DNA of 64,000 nucleotides from an uncultured Bacteroidales bacterium (lineage in GTDB: Bacteria > Bacteroidota > Bacteroidia > Bacteroidales > UBA932). The stretch covers positions 51,641 to 115,640 of the forward strand of contig CALVDF010000006.1 in NCBI GenBank assembly GCA_944326245.1, written 5' to 3'. Shown in pieces: positions 1 through 8,299 of the stretch. The notes under the pieces are model-generated. The model had not been told where the DNA came from and did no database searches. It saw only the letters and a list, made by a program, of their open reading frames with translations. Position 1 is the first letter of the stretch, and each line of letters opens with the position of its first letter. The translations under genes and the position numbers were made by a program.

Positions 1-1976
1 GTGAACTCCCGTCCGAGCAGGCGCGGAAGCCGCTCGAAGGAACTGTCGTGCGAGATGGTGCCTGAACGGGAGCTTATGACGGCGAGAAGGCTGTCATCGT
101 CCAGTTCGGAGGCGAGTTCCCGGATATGGCTGTAGTCCTCCATGGCGGTATATATGGCTTCGGTGCGTCTTGGCCCTTCTTCGAGCAGACTGCGGAGCAG
201 GGGTATGGTGTCCTGGTGTGCATGGAAATGCAGGGGGCGCTCCAGGGAGTTGCTGAGGCGGCAAAGGTGTTCCACCCATCGGCCGAAACCTGCTTCGAAC
301 TGGGCTTTGGGCGGTACGGCCACCACTATCTGGCTGAGGGTGTTGATGGGAACCATGAGCCTGGAAAGCATGATCTCGCAGGAGAGGCTGCGCAGAAGAT
401 TGACGGCCAGATTGCCGAATATTGGATTGCGGCTGTCCGTGTCCCTGCGCAGGCCTATGAGCAGTGTGGTGATTTCCTGCTCTTTGGCCGTATGGATGAT
501 GCCGGAGGCAATGTTCACGTCATAACGGCTCAGTTTTTTGAGGTCGACATGGGCAGAAGCCGCTGTCCTGGCTGCAGTATCCAGGTTCCTGTTGGCAGTG
601 TTTACGGCTTTGGAGTTGTCGCTGTCATACAGGATGCTTAGGGCATACAGGTTGTCGTTGATCCTGGGGTTGCGCACGGCCATTGAGAGGCATACCAGGT
701 CCTTTACAGTGTCCGGATTGGCAAGAGGAATGAGTATTTTTTCCTGGTTCCCGTCCGGGTCCCGTTCGGTGACTGGCTCTTCCATGGCCAGTCTGCGGGC
801 TGTGCGGTCTGTTGTCAGGGAGCTTATGGTGCAGGTGAAGAGGATCAGCAGTATGGTTCCGTTGAGGATATCGTCGTTGAGCAGGCGGCTGCCGTCAGGC
901 AGTATGATCTCGTAGCCTATGAGTGCTGCCGCAAGCGTGGCTGCTGCCTGGGACGTGGAGAGTCCGAACATGAGGTTGCGTTCGGAAGCGGCCATGCTGA
1001 AGGTTTTCTGGGTGATGAAGCTGGCAATCCATTTGCCGGCAAGTGCGGTGGCAGTCATCACCAGCGCAACCTTGATGGCTCCCCAGTCCCCGAAGATGAC
1101 GTTGAGGTTGATGAGCATGCCTACTCCGATGAGGAAGTACGGGATGAATATGGCGTTTCCTACGAATTCCAGATGGCTCTTGAGCGGGGAAATGGACGGT
1201 ATCAGGCGGTTGAGCAGGATGCCGGTGAGGAATGCTCCTAGTATACCTTCGAGGCCTGCAAGTTCCATCAGTCCGGCTGCTGCAAACAGCAGGACCATCA
1301 CGAAGATGAACTGCATGACGGTGTCGTCGTGCTTGCGGAAGAACCAGCGTGCAATCCGCGGGAATGTGTACAGAATGAGGGCTCCGAAAGCGAATACCTT
1401 GATGGCCAGTATTATCCAGAAAGACTCACCGCTGCTTCCGTGGAAGATGCCGCTTATGACCGCCAGAACGAGGAGAGTGAGGGTATCGGTGACAGCCGTG
1501 GCCCCCACGGCAATGCTGACGCTCCTGAGTCTGGACACTCCGAGACGGAGGACGATGGGGTAGGAGATGAGGGTGTAGGAGGCATACATGCTGGCCAGCA
1601 GGATGGAGGTGGCGAGGCCGTATTTGAGAATGGAGGTGTTGACAATCAGGCCCAGAACCATCGGTACCGAGAATGTGAGCAGGCCCAGGACCGCGGCTTT
1701 CTTCCTGTTGTGCTTGAAGTCCTCCATGTTGATGTCCAGGCCGGCCAGAAGCATGATGTAGTAGAGGCCGACGTTGCCGAACAGCTCGAAGCTGCTGTCC
1801 CTGGCCAGAAGATTGAACCCGTGTTCCCCTATCAGCACGCCTGCCAGGATCATTCCGATGATGTTCGGTATCCGGAGCCGGTTGAACAGCATCGGGGCGA
1901 ACAGTATGATCATCAGGACGATCAGGAATATCCACGTGGGATCGGTTATGGGCAGGCTCAGTTCAGTCAGGTTCAT
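1..1976 (-). CDS. CPA2-type cation:proton antiporter, C-terminus cut by window edge
   Basis: The reverse strand is open from an ATG at 1976 to the window edge, giving 658 residues without a stop. The first ~380 residues are a run of hydrophobic segments with the KefB/NhaA-like glycine-rich pattern (NIIGMILAGVLIG near residue 40), typical of monovalent cation:proton antiporters of the inner membrane. A soluble region follows, with a USP-like stretch starting KILIPLANP, so this is an antiporter fused to a universal-stress-like regulatory domain. The start is supported by a TAAATTTG box four bases upstream. The ion (Na+ or K+) cannot be read from the sequence. cutC lies upstream in the same direction but ends 51 bases away, with this promoter in between. 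Confidence 0.85.
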   Translation of the reverse strand, partial: MNLTELSLPITDPTWIFLIVLMIILFAPMLFNRLRIPNIIGMILAGVLIGEHGFNLLARDSSFELFGNVGLYYIMLLAGLDINMEDFKHNRKKAAVLGLLTFSVPMVLGLIVNTSILKYGLATSILLASMYASYTLISYPIVLRLGVSRLRSVSIAVGATAVTDTLTLLVLAVISGIFHGSSGESFWIILAIKVFAFGALILYTFPRIARWFFRKHDDTVMQFIFVMVLLFAAAGLMELAGLEGILGAFLTGILLNRLIPSISPLKSHLEFVGNAIFIPYFLIGVGMLINLNVIFGDWGAIKVALVMTATALAGKWIASFITQKTFSMAASERNLMFGLSTSQAAATLAAALIGYEIILPDGSRLLNDDILNGTILLILFTCTISSLTTDRTARRLAMEEPVTERDPDGNQEKILIPLANPDTVKDLVCLSMAVRNPRINDNLYALSILYDSDNSKAVNTANRNLDTAARTAASAHVDLKKLSRYDVNIASGIIHTAKEQEITTLLIGLRRDTDSRNPIFGNLAVNLLRSLSCEIMLSRLMVPINTLSQIVVAVPPKAQFEAGFGRWVEHLCRLSNSLERPLHFHAHQDTIPLLRSLLEEGPRRTEAIYTAMEDYSHIRELASELDDDSLLAVISSRSGTISHDSSFERLPRLLGREF

Positions 1977-1980
1977 TCTG

Positions 1981-1988
1981 CAAATTTA
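1981..1988 (-). promoter_or_regulatory. TAnnTTTG -7 box of the antiporter gene
   Basis: TAAATTTG on the reverse strand matches the Bacteroidota -7 consensus TAnnTTTG. Only four bases separate it from the ATG, so the transcript would start at or within a base or two of the start codon (leaderless). No clear -33 TTTG is visible. Confidence 0.55.
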
Positions 1989-2027
1989 CGGAAAAATTGT
2001 GACTAACGGAAAAGTCAGTTCACGGCT

Positions 2028-2774
2028 TCAGGCCAGAGCTTCGACGGCCCTGCGGATGGTAGCCTCGTCGCTGTGGACAACGGTTTCTTCAACGGCGATG
2101 CCGCCTAGTACCTTCATCCCGGACTTGTGGCGTACTGTTGCCGACAGATGCAGCTCGCATACACCGGTCTGGAGGGCGATGTCGCGGATGTTGTCCGGGT
2201 TGATGCCGGATCCAGGCATGATTATCAAAGGCTTGCGGGAGCTGCCCGTGTGGTTGGCCATCATTTGATGCATCTTGGCGATGTTCTCCCGCCCTTCCCA
2301 TGCCGTGGGACGGCCCCCTGAAGTCAGGACCCTGTCATAACCTAGCGAGGCTACCTGCTCGAGTGCATCGAAGATATCCGCCGCACAGTCGATCGCACGG
2401 TGGAAAGTGGCTGAAAGTCCATGGCGTCTGGCTTCTGCCAGCCATTCCCTTGCGGCGGTGCAGTCTACCCTGGCCTCTGGAGTAAGGGCACCCACCACGA
2501 TCCCCTGCACTCCGCACTGACCGCAAAGTGCGATATCCCTGAGGACGGTCTCTACCTCGTAGGAGGAATAAAGGAAGTCTCCCGATCTGGGACGGATAAG
2601 CACATTGACGGCAATGCTCAGGGCGGCGCGTACTCCCTGGATCAGTCCGTAGGAGGGAGTGACGCCTCCCGCAGCGAGTTCGGAACATAGCTCGATACGT
2701 CCGGCGCCGCCTCTCTGGGCGGCAATGGCGCTCTCGAAGGAAGGAGCGCATATCTCTATGGTGTAGTTGTTCAT
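2028..2774 (-). CDS. cutC: Copper homeostasis protein CutC
   Basis: This encodes 248 residues, the usual length of CutC, a cytoplasmic TIM-barrel protein linked to copper tolerance; its biochemical role is still debated. The N-terminus (EICAPSFESAIAAQRGGAGRIELC) and the VLTSGG segment near residue 150 are family hallmarks, as is the IMPGSGIN stretch near residue 205. The ATG at 2774 is the only sensible start and lies 40 bases downstream of a TACATTTG box. It is divergent from the AmpG-like permease, and the two promoters almost touch. The gene appears to stand alone. Confidence 0.93.
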   Translation of the reverse strand: MNNYTIEICAPSFESAIAAQRGGAGRIELCSELAAGGVTPSYGLIQGVRAALSIAVNVLIRPRSGDFLYSSYEVETVLRDIALCGQCGVQGIVVGALTPEARVDCTAAREWLAEARRHGLSATFHRAIDCAADIFDALEQVASLGYDRVLTSGGRPTAWEGRENIAKMHQMMANHTGSSRKPLIIMPGSGINPDNIRDIALQTGVCELHLSATVRHKSGMKVLGGIAVEETVVHSDEATIRRAVEALA

Positions 2775-2814
2775 ACTGTACTGGTATTATCTGTTTATAC
2801 GGAATAACGGTATG

Positions 2815-2822
2815 CAAATGTA
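2815..2822 (-). promoter_or_regulatory. -7 box of cutC
   Basis: TACATTTG on the reverse strand fits TAnnTTTG and lies 40 bases before the cutC ATG. The forward box of the divergent permease gene begins 15 bases away, so the two promoters share the same DNA face and could compete or be co-regulated. Confidence 0.5.
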
Positions 2823-2836
2823 AGGGTTTTTCTGAG

Positions 2837-2844
2837 TATATTTG
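2837..2844 (+). promoter_or_regulatory. -7 box of the AmpG-like permease
   Basis: TATATTTG fits TAnnTTTG exactly. It is followed by four bases and then the ATG at 2849, which again predicts a leaderless transcript. Confidence 0.55.
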
Positions 2845-2848
2845 TCCC

Positions 2849-4174
2849 ATGAAAAACAAAAAACTGTCCCCGATGGCATGGATTCCGACACTGTATGTGG
2901 CGGAGGGACTTCCCTATGTGGCGGTCAATACCCTTTCTGTAATCATGTACAAGAACATGGGCATGTCCAATGCCGATATAGCCTTCTACACGGGGTGGCT
3001 GTATCTGCCGTGGGTCATCAAACCTTTCTGGAGTCCGTTTGTGGACATAATACGTACCAAAAGGTGGTGGACCGTATGTACCCAGTTCATAATCGGTGCC
3101 GCATTTGCTGCCATAGCCCTGACCCTTCCCCTGGACAGTTATGTGGTGATGTCCCTGGCCGTATTCTGGCTGATAGGCTTCGCTTCGGCTACCCATGACA
3201 TTGCCGCAGACGGATATTACATGCTGGAGCTGGATTCCTCGGACCAGTCGCTGTATGTGGGTATAAGGAGTGCCTTCTACCGGCTGGCGACGATCATAGG
3301 GCAGGGAGGAGTGGTGATGGCTGCCGGCTGGATGGAGACGGCATTCGGAAGTGTGCCCCGGGCGTGGTCCGTGACATTCCTGATTCTCTCGGCCCTGTTC
3401 CTCGCGATAGCCGCATACCATTCCCGCATACTTCCCAGACCGGCGGCGGACAGACCTTCCGGTACGGCCGGGGAGTCCGGTTCGGCCCTGCATATTCTGA
3501 AGGAGTTCGCAGGTACTTTTGGCTCGTTTTTCCGCAAGAAGGATGTCCTTGTCGCGATTGTATTCATCCTTCTGTACCGTTTCCCTGAAGCCCAGCTGGT
3601 CAAGATGATCAATCCGTTCCTGCTTGATCCGGCTTCCGGCGGCGGACTTGGACTGACAACAGCCCAGGTGGGACTGGTATACGGGACTGTGGGCATCATC
3701 GGCCTGACCCTGGGCGGTATTCTGGGCGGGGTGCTGGTATCCCGGTACGGACTCAAAAAGTGTCTGTGGCCGATGGCCCTGGCCCTTACCCTTCCGTGCG
3801 GGGTATTCTGCTGGTTGAGCATGGCCCAGCCGGATCCGGCTTCACATCTCAACCTGGTCCTGATCAATCTCTGCGTGTTCGTGGAGCAGTTCGGCTATGG
3901 GGTGGGTTTCACTTCATTCATGCTATATATGATGTACTTTGCCCAGGGACCCAGCAAGACATCCCACTATGCCATCTGCACGGCTTTCATGGCACTTGGA
4001 ATGATGATTCCGGGGATGTTCGCCGGAGTTCTTCAGGAGTGGATGGGGTATGTCGGGTTTTTCTGGTGGATCATGGGGTGCTGCATTGTGACTCTGGGTG
4101 TGACTGCCCTCATCAGGGTGGATCCGTCCTTCGGAGTCAGGACTGAAGGTCAGTCCGGCCCGAAGAGGCGGTAG
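2849..4174 (+). CDS. AmpG-like MFS permease
   Basis: This is a 441-residue integral inner-membrane protein with about 12 hydrophobic segments. The N-terminal stretch (IPTLYVAEGLPYVAV), the PWVIKPFWSP loop and the F-x-RFPEAQL segment near residue 250 resemble the AmpG branch of the major facilitator superfamily, which in Gram-negatives imports anhydromuropeptides for cell-wall recycling. Whether this copy carries muropeptides or another solute is inferred from family only; no recycling enzyme is adjacent. The start follows a -7 box at leaderless distance. It is monocistronic as far as can be seen, and rlmN downstream has its own promoter. Confidence 0.8.
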   Translation: MKNKKLSPMAWIPTLYVAEGLPYVAVNTLSVIMYKNMGMSNADIAFYTGWLYLPWVIKPFWSPFVDIIRTKRWWTVCTQFIIGAAFAAIALTLPLDSYVVMSLAVFWLIGFASATHDIAADGYYMLELDSSDQSLYVGIRSAFYRLATIIGQGGVVMAAGWMETAFGSVPRAWSVTFLILSALFLAIAAYHSRILPRPAADRPSGTAGESGSALHILKEFAGTFGSFFRKKDVLVAIVFILLYRFPEAQLVKMINPFLLDPASGGGLGLTTAQVGLVYGTVGIIGLTLGGILGGVLVSRYGLKKCLWPMALALTLPCGVFCWLSMAQPDPASHLNLVLINLCVFVEQFGYGVGFTSFMLYMMYFAQGPSKTSHYAICTAFMALGMMIPGMFAGVLQEWMGYVGFFWWIMGCCIVTLGVTALIRVDPSFGVRTEGQSGPKRR

Positions 4175-4241
4175 CTGATGCGCCTGTCCTGCGACCCATG
4201 ATTTTTATTGCGGAATGTGGAATGCGTGTCGTGGTTTTTGC

Positions 4242-4249
4242 TAATTTTG
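4242..4249 (+). promoter_or_regulatory. -7 box of rlmN
   Basis: TAATTTTG fits TAnnTTTG, 49 bases before the rlmN ATG. The leader that follows contains a perfect 6-bp hairpin at 4268-4283 (CCGGCA, loop GCCT, TGCCGG). Confidence 0.5.
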
Positions 4250-4298
4250 TGGCCACTATGAATGGCGCCGGCAGCCTTGCCGGACGTATATCCCATGT

Positions 4299-5330
4299 AT
4301 GGAAGCACTTTTAGGAAAAAATATCGAAGACCTTAAGGCCGTATGTGTGAAATATGGCCTCAAACCTTTCGCTGCCAATCAGATGGTTGACTGGCTATAC
4401 CGCAAGCGTGTAAGGGACATAGACGGTATGACCAACCTGCCGAAGGCTGCCCGCGAGGCGATGATGCGTGATTACGAGGTAGGACGTACGGCATATTCGG
4501 ATGTAATATCCTCTTCCGACGGTACCAGAAAATATCTGTTTCCCTTCGGTCCCGGTGTGGAGGCAGTGATGATACCGGACAAGGACCGCAGTACCCTGTG
4601 CGTGTCGTCCCAGATGGGGTGCCGTATGGGGTGCCGTTTCTGCATGACTGGCCGCGGGGGATGGCACGGCAATCTGGACCCTGCCGGGATCCTTTCACAG
4701 TTTATGGAGGTGGATGAGGCCACTGTCCTTACCAATGCCGTGTTCATGGGAATGGGAGAGCCGCTGGACAACTGGGACAGTGTACGGAGGGTCATTGACA
4801 TCCTGACTGCTCCATGGGGCTTTGCATGGAGCCCCAAGCGCATAACTCTGTCCACCATAGGCGTGACGTCCGATGTACGCACAGGCGAGTCTCCCTTGCG
4901 CCGCTTCATGGAGGAGTGCTCCTGCCATCTGGCCGTGAGTCTGCACAACCCGTTCCCGGAGGAGAGGGCGGAGCTGATGCCTATGGAGAAGGCATTTCCG
5001 CTTGAAAAGACGCTGTCCGTGCTGAAGGAGTACGATTTTTCGGGACAGAGGAGGGTCAGCTTCGAATATATCATGTTTGCAGGAATAAATGACGACAAAA
5101 GGCATGCGGATGCCCTTGCCCGCATGCTGAGAGGTATGGAGTGCCGGGTCAATCTCATACGTTTTCACCGCATACCGGATTCTCCCCTCATGCCGTCCCC
5201 GCTTCCTGTCATAGAACAGTTCAAGACGCGGCTCAACAATGCAGGGGTCCTTACTACATTGAGGGCTTCCAGAGGTGAGGACATTCTGGCCGCATGCGGG
5301 ATGCTCAGTGGAAAAGGAAAGAAAATATAG
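4299..5330 (+). CDS. rlmN: 23S rRNA (adenine-2503-C2)/tRNA methyltransferase RlmN
   Basis: This radical-SAM methyltransferase of 343 residues methylates C2 of A2503 in 23S rRNA and A37 in some tRNAs. The 4Fe-4S cluster motif CxxxCxxC is at C108, C112 and C115 (GCRMGCRFC). The second catalytic cysteine near the C-terminus is present at about C333 (AACGM), and the GMGEPL motif of the family is seen in the middle. The upstream leader contains a short hairpin. The patatin gene starts 12 bases downstream on the same strand, so the two, plus recX, probably form one transcript. Confidence 0.96.
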   Translation: MEALLGKNIEDLKAVCVKYGLKPFAANQMVDWLYRKRVRDIDGMTNLPKAAREAMMRDYEVGRTAYSDVISSSDGTRKYLFPFGPGVEAVMIPDKDRSTLCVSSQMGCRMGCRFCMTGRGGWHGNLDPAGILSQFMEVDEATVLTNAVFMGMGEPLDNWDSVRRVIDILTAPWGFAWSPKRITLSTIGVTSDVRTGESPLRRFMEECSCHLAVSLHNPFPEERAELMPMEKAFPLEKTLSVLKEYDFSGQRRVSFEYIMFAGINDDKRHADALARMLRGMECRVNLIRFHRIPDSPLMPSPLPVIEQFKTRLNNAGVLTTLRASRGEDILAACGMLSGKGKKI

Positions 5331-5342
5331 TCTGTTTGTCGT

Positions 5343-7754
5343 ATGAAAAAAATATCCAGAATGCTTATCGTATCCGGAGCGGCATTGGCAATGCTTTTCC
5401 GGGTCGCCCCGTCCGCAGCTGCGGGACGGGATTCAACCGTTGCCCGTGAGGGCAGGGAAAGGCCGAAGGTCGGAGTGGTGCTTAGTGGCGGAGGAGCCAA
5501 AGGTTCGGCGCACATAGGAGCCCTGAAGGTGATAGAGGAGATGGGGATTCCGGTGGATTTCGTGGCCGGTACCAGCATGGGGTCCATCATCGGCGGGCTT
5601 TACTGTCTGGGATACAGTCCGGACGAGATGGATTCCCTGATAAGTTGCGTAGACTGGTCTCTCATCATGAGCAACAATGTGACCAGAAACCAGTTGTCGT
5701 TTCTGGACAAGGAACATAAATCCCGTTATCTGCTTACCATTCCGTTTACGACTGCTGCGTCCCTGGAAAGGACAGTGGAGGTGGGAAGGAGCCGCAGCGA
5801 GCAGCAGGCGGCAAGCGAGCAGTCTTTTGTGGGTACGGGCGGCAATGTCTTCGTGAGCTCGTTGCCGGCCGGATTCATCAATGGAAACAACGTCGAGAAT
5901 CTGCTCAACAGTCTCTCGGTGGGATATCAGGATTCGATAGATTTCGACGATATGCCCATACCTTATGCCTGTGTGGCGACCGATATGGTGACAGGACGGG
6001 AGATAGTGTTCCGCAGCGGCTACCTGGCCAAGGCCATAAGGGCCAGTATGGCTATTCCTGGAGTGTTTGCCCCTGTGCGTATGGACAATATGGTCCTGGT
6101 AGACGGAGGCATGCTCAACAATTTCCCGGTGGACATATGCCGTGCCATGGGTGCTGACATCATAATAGGAGTGAGGGTCTCCAGTACTCTCCGCGGGGAT
6201 CCCGATGCCCTCAATTCCCTGCCGCAGCTCATCGACCAGCTCATGGGAGTGGTTACCCAGCGCAAGTCCAATGAGAACATAGCGTCATGCGATATATTCA
6301 TAGAGCCTGACGTGACGGGCTACGGAGCCATGAGTTTCGATGCTGCAAGTGTCAGAAAACTGGTACAGAGCGGATACAATGCTGCATCCGCACATAGGGA
6401 TGAATTGCGGGAACTGAAGGAAATGCTCGAAAGTTACGGACCGTGCGGAAAGGAGCTTCAGGCACCTAGGGCAAGGAACATGGACAGCGACACTCTCACT
6501 ATAAGTTCCATATCCATAAGCGGAGTGAACGCAAAGGACAGGGACTGGCTCCTCAAGAAGTCCCGCCTGCTGAAGAGCAACCGCATGACGGGACGGCAGA
6601 TTGAAAAGGCAATATCCATGTTCTACGGGACCAATGCCTTTTCCAAGATAGGATATACACTGGAGCAGGACCCGGTGGACAGCACCTGGCAGATCAATGT
6701 GAATCTGGTCCAGGATGTACCGCACAATTTCGGTTTCGGCTTCAGGTTCGACTCGCAGGAGGCTGCGGCGATACTGCTTGGTGTGGGAATCAACGAGCAG
6801 AAGCTTACCGGTGTGAAGTTCAACGTAGCCACCCGTCTGAGCTACAACCCGTGGGCCAATGTCCAGGTCTCTTTCGTGCCGCGTGTGATACCCCGCTTCA
6901 ATATATCGTATTCGTTCCGGAAGGAGGAGACAAATATCAACAACCATGGCAAGACTTATGCAAATGCCCTGTTCTACAATCAGACTGTGAAAGCTTTTTT
7001 TTCCGAGTACCATTCACGTTTCCTCAGTACAGAACTGGGATTGAACTATGAGAATTTCATATACGAACATTATTTTCAGCCTGTATTCGACGACGGAGGC
7101 ATAACTCCTGTGGAAGGAGGCAATGCGCTTACCAGTTCGTATCTGGGAATGTACGGAAAGATAAAATTCGACAGCAAAAACCGGAATGTATTTGCTACCA
7201 AGGGAGTAGAGTTCTCTTTGGACGGCAGCTGGAAATTCTATGACCTGGACGGCATGTCGGACTTCAGCTATTTCGGAGACGTGATGCTGTCATTCGGATC
7301 CTATATCCCGTTTTTCGGGGACAGACTGGTCGTCTCGCCGCAGGTATATTCCAGATTCCTGTTCGGCCACGGCTATTTCAAGGCTTACAACACTCTCATG
7401 GGCGGGGTCATGCCTGGAAGGTATGTCCCGTATCAGTTGCCGTTCATAGGCTTCAACCGACCCGAGGTGATGGACAATTCCTTAGTAATCCTCAGAAGCG
7501 ACTTCAGGGTCAACGTGCATGGCAAGCATTACGTTACTGCTATGGTAAACTATGCCAGGGAATCGGTGGATCTCCAGAATTTCTTTATGCCGGGATACGA
7601 GTTGACCGACGGCCGTATCAGTTCGGGAAACTGGTGGGGCTTCGGTCTCCGCTATTCGTATGACCTGCCAATAGGCCCTGTGGATGTGGATGTCTCATGG
7701 TCCAATCTTACACATAAAGTGAGCGTGTATGTCAACCTCGGATACTATTTTTAA
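5343..7754 (+). CDS. Patatin-like phospholipase with POTRA and outer-membrane barrel (PlpD/type Vd layout)
   Basis: This encodes 803 residues. A signal peptide (about residues 1-27) precedes a patatin domain (about 42-370) with the oxyanion loop GGGAKG (49-54), the nucleophile elbow GTSMG with S78, and the catalytic DGG with D254. A POTRA-like segment follows (about 377-455), and the rest is alternating aromatic beta-strands ending in a terminal Tyr-Phe, as in Omp85/BamA-type 16-stranded barrels. This order matches PlpD-type patatin autotransporters, so the lipase is probably periplasmic or at the cell surface. The family hydrolyses phospholipid acyl esters; the substrate here is unknown. It follows rlmN by 12 bases, and its last 26 bases overlap recX. 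Confidence 0.9.
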   Translation: MKKISRMLIVSGAALAMLFRVAPSAAAGRDSTVAREGRERPKVGVVLSGGGAKGSAHIGALKVIEEMGIPVDFVAGTSMGSIIGGLYCLGYSPDEMDSLISCVDWSLIMSNNVTRNQLSFLDKEHKSRYLLTIPFTTAASLERTVEVGRSRSEQQAASEQSFVGTGGNVFVSSLPAGFINGNNVENLLNSLSVGYQDSIDFDDMPIPYACVATDMVTGREIVFRSGYLAKAIRASMAIPGVFAPVRMDNMVLVDGGMLNNFPVDICRAMGADIIIGVRVSSTLRGDPDALNSLPQLIDQLMGVVTQRKSNENIASCDIFIEPDVTGYGAMSFDAASVRKLVQSGYNAASAHRDELRELKEMLESYGPCGKELQAPRARNMDSDTLTISSISISGVNAKDRDWLLKKSRLLKSNRMTGRQIEKAISMFYGTNAFSKIGYTLEQDPVDSTWQINVNLVQDVPHNFGFGFRFDSQEAAAILLGVGINEQKLTGVKFNVATRLSYNPWANVQVSFVPRVIPRFNISYSFRKEETNINNHGKTYANALFYNQTVKAFFSEYHSRFLSTELGLNYENFIYEHYFQPVFDDGGITPVEGGNALTSSYLGMYGKIKFDSKNRNVFATKGVEFSLDGSWKFYDLDGMSDFSYFGDVMLSFGSYIPFFGDRLVVSPQVYSRFLFGHGYFKAYNTLMGGVMPGRYVPYQLPFIGFNRPEVMDNSLVILRSDFRVNVHGKHYVTAMVNYARESVDLQNFFMPGYELTDGRISSGNWWGFGLRYSYDLPIGPVDVDVSWSNLTHKVSVYVNLGYYF

Positions 7755-8211
7755 GCGCATTGCCTGGCTGTGCTCCCGCAGGGAGTATTGCAGCCGGGGA
7801 GTCCTGGATCTGCTGCGCCGCAAGGGGGTCGGAGAAAGGGACGCGAATGAAATCCTTTCCAGGCTCAGGCAGCAGAGATATGTGGACGATGCACGCTATG
7901 CCGGATCATTTGCCAGGGACAAGGCCCTGCTGGCTGGGTGGGGTCCCAAGAAGATAGCATATGAATTGAGTGCCAAGGGTATCCCGGAGGATATCGTGAG
8001 ATCTGCACTTGATTCCGTGGATGAGGATGGAAGCTTGCGGCGCATGGAGGAAGTGATAAGGGTCAAATGGGATTCGGTAAAGACTCCGCTTCTAGCCGAA
8101 CGCAAGTTGAAAGTATTGCGTTTCGCCATTTCCAGAGGATATTCCTATCCTCAGGTAAAGAAAGTTCTGGATTCCCTTGAAGGCAGTTGGGATGAGGACA
8201 GCAAAGGTTGA
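7729..8211 (+). CDS. recX: Regulatory protein RecX
   Basis: This 160-residue protein has the three-repeat all-helical RecX fold, recognisable from YCSRGVLDLLRRKG, the RYVDDARYA segment and the GPKKIAYELSAKGI repeat. RecX binds and modulates RecA filaments in the cytoplasm. The only ATG that preserves the first repeat lies inside the end of the patatin gene, giving a 26-base overlap in a different frame and suggesting translational coupling. recA is not in the window. No hairpin terminator follows; the T-run at 8222-8229 has no stem. Confidence 0.9.
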   Translation: MSTSDTIFKRIAWLCSRREYCSRGVLDLLRRKGVGERDANEILSRLRQQRYVDDARYAGSFARDKALLAGWGPKKIAYELSAKGIPEDIVRSALDSVDEDGSLRRMEEVIRVKWDSVKTPLLAERKLKVLRFAISRGYSYPQVKKVLDSLEGSWDEDSKG

Positions 8212-8251
8212 TCAGGCATGCTTTTTTTTCCAAGATGTCGCAATTTTTATC

Positions 8252-8259
8252 TAACTTTG
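8252..8259 (+). promoter_or_regulatory. -7 box of the sugar permease/ROK kinase operon
   Basis: TAACTTTG fits TAnnTTTG. It lies 40 bases before the ATG at 8300 and helps decide that start over a TTG at 8264, which would sit only four bases after the box and lengthen the protein by 12 residues with no family similarity. Confidence 0.55.
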
Positions 8260-8299
8260 AGGTTTGGAAAACAAAACAAACATTAACTGTATAGAACAT

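Noticed and set aside
126..2006. Several forward-strand open frames of up to 225 codons
   Set aside because: They lie opposite the antiporter gene, whose frame is open throughout and shows clear membrane segments. The forward frames show no family pattern.
8212..8251. Possible terminator after recX at the T-run 8222-8229
   Set aside because: The T-run has no stable stem before it; only the 6-base palindrome GCATGC is near.
8264..8299. TTG start for the sugar permease
   Set aside because: It lies four bases after the -7 box and would add 12 polar residues not seen in the family. The ATG at 8300 gives the normal N-terminus.
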